Assembly: GCA_963667855.2 (NCBI GenBank)
Contig: CAXXKI010000035.1
Coordinates: 1 to 64,000 of the forward strand
From: G963667855 sp963667855
GTDB taxonomy: Bacteria > Planctomycetota > Phycisphaerae > UBA1845
Direction of reading: 5' to 3'
DNA length: 64,000 bases
In this document: in pieces, positions 63,456 to 64,000 of the stretch
Position numbering within the stretch: position 1 is the first letter of the stretch
How the letters are laid out: the number at the start of each line of letters is the position of its first letter
Program-made: the position numbers and the translations under genes
Notes under the pieces: model-generated
Database searches by the model: none
What the model saw: only the letters and a program-made list of their open reading frames with translations
What the model was told of the DNA's origin: nothing

Positions 63456-64000
63456 CTATCGAGTCCCGTTAGCCTTGCTGCAGAAATCACCTTCCACCCG
63501 GGCCAGTTTATTCAATGCCGCCAGGTACGCTTTCGCACTGGCAACCAGGATATCCGTATCCGCACCATGTCCGCTGTAGATCCGGGCACCCTCTTCTTTC
63601 TTTCTCACCCGAACCGTAACTTCACCAAGTGCATCGATACCACCGCTCACCGCGTGGACCACATATTCCAATAAGTCGGCGTCCATCTCCGATATCTCAT
63701 CAACCGCCGAAAAGATCGCGTCGACAGGACCGGTACCCGTACAAGCCTTGGTTTTACACGAACCGTCCGGCAGCGTTATGGAAACGCTGGCCGTGGGCAG
63801 AGCCGGAGCGCCACACGAAACATTTACCCCGTGTAACACGAACAGATCCTCCGGCTGCTGGAACTCGTCCGCTACCAGTGCCTCCAGATCCGCCTCCGTA
63901 ACCTCCTTCTTCTTGTCCGCTAGAACCTTGAACCGGGCGAATACTTTATCCAGATCCTCCTCAGACATATGGTTAAAGCCAATTTCGTCCAGGTTCTTGC
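63456..64000 (-). CDS. leuA: 2-isopropylmalate synthase, C-terminal part (gene continues past the window)
   Basis: The frame enters from the right edge in frame without a stop, reading KNLDEIGFNHMSEEDLDKVF; the Met at 63968 is internal. Visible are the linker helices (RFKVLADKKKEVTEADLEAL) and the leucine-sensing dimer domain (FVLHGVNVSCGAPALPTAS, TGTGPVDAIFSAVDEISEMD, GADTDILVASAKAYLAALN). The catalytic barrel lies outside the window. First gene of the minus-strand leu cluster, so leucine feedback on this domain likely controls the pathway. Confidence 0.92.
   Translation of the reverse strand, partial: KNLDEIGFNHMSEEDLDKVFARFKVLADKKKEVTEADLEALVADEFQQPEDLFVLHGVNVSCGAPALPTASVSITLPDGSCKTKACTGTGPVDAIFSAVDEISEMDADLLEYVVHAVSGGIDALGEVTVRVRKKEEGARIYSGHGADTDILVASAKAYLAALNKLARVEGDFCSKANGTR

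Overview
The window looks like a chromosomal segment of a Gram-negative, probably free-living bacterium of moderate GC content. The eukaryote-like glycogen branching enzyme, the large exopolysaccharide locus with a DUF4091-type lipoprotein and a heparinase-like lyase, and the style of the fused and divergent biosynthetic genes suggest a planctomycete or relative (Phycisphaerae-like). That assignment is inference: no rRNA or other marker gene is present. No tRNA, rRNA or CRISPR array was recognised.

Layout. (1) 1-7.1 kb: a lysine 2,3-aminomutase-family pseudogene broken by about four frameshifts, a terminator, a GH13 branching enzyme, then on the minus strand a membrane-bound nucleotide-sugar dehydratase (CapD/WbpM type) and an unrecognised exported protein. 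(2) 7.2-12.8 kb: an accessory zone with two different complete IS256-family elements (the first with a clean 8-bp target duplication, the second with none), a UDP-GlcNAc 2-epimerase, gene-poor DNA and a truncated flippase. (3) 12.8-42.2 kb: an exopolysaccharide or O-antigen-like locus, nearly all on the plus strand. It holds a flippase, a polymerase/ligase, three GT4 glycosyltransferases, two carbohydrate deacetylases, two GNAT acetyltransferases, a CapA protein, a CapK-like adenylate-forming enzyme, an alcohol dehydrogenase/Gfo-Idh fusion, a heparinase-like lyase, an initiating phosphoglycosyltransferase fused to an ATP-grasp ligase, UDP-sugar enzymes, and an SxtJ / carbamoyltransferase / DUF5989 set. 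(4) 43.1-50.2 kb: a histidine operon headed by a TrpR-like YerC regulator whose sigma-70 promoter carries a palindrome in its spacer. The order is yerC-hisG-hisD-hisB-HAD-hisH-hisF-hisA/I/E. (5) 50.2-58.2 kb: gltB-gltD (glutamate synthase) and ilvD. (6) 58.2-64 kb, minus strand: leuA (cut by the window end), a free-standing second copy of the LeuA regulatory domain, leuC, leuD, cimA and leuB, ending at a terminator.

How the genes work together. Region 3 can make UDP-sugars (epimerases, dehydrogenase, dehydratase), start a lipid-linked repeat unit (WecA-like domain), extend it (GT4 enzymes), decorate it (acetyl, carbamoyl, possibly an amide-linked group), flip and polymerise it, and trim it. 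Regions 4-6 form an amino-acid block. HisG to HisA/I/E build histidine, GltBD regenerates glutamate from the glutamine/2-oxoglutarate pool, and IlvD with the Leu/CimA enzymes builds branched-chain amino acids.

The most unusual points are the WecA/ATP-grasp fusion, the HisA-HisI-HisE triple fusion, catalytic-site substitutions in the operon's HisD and HisB homologues beside an unassigned HAD phosphatase (a possible histidinol-phosphatase), the palindromic YerC promoter, and the orphan LeuA regulatory domain.
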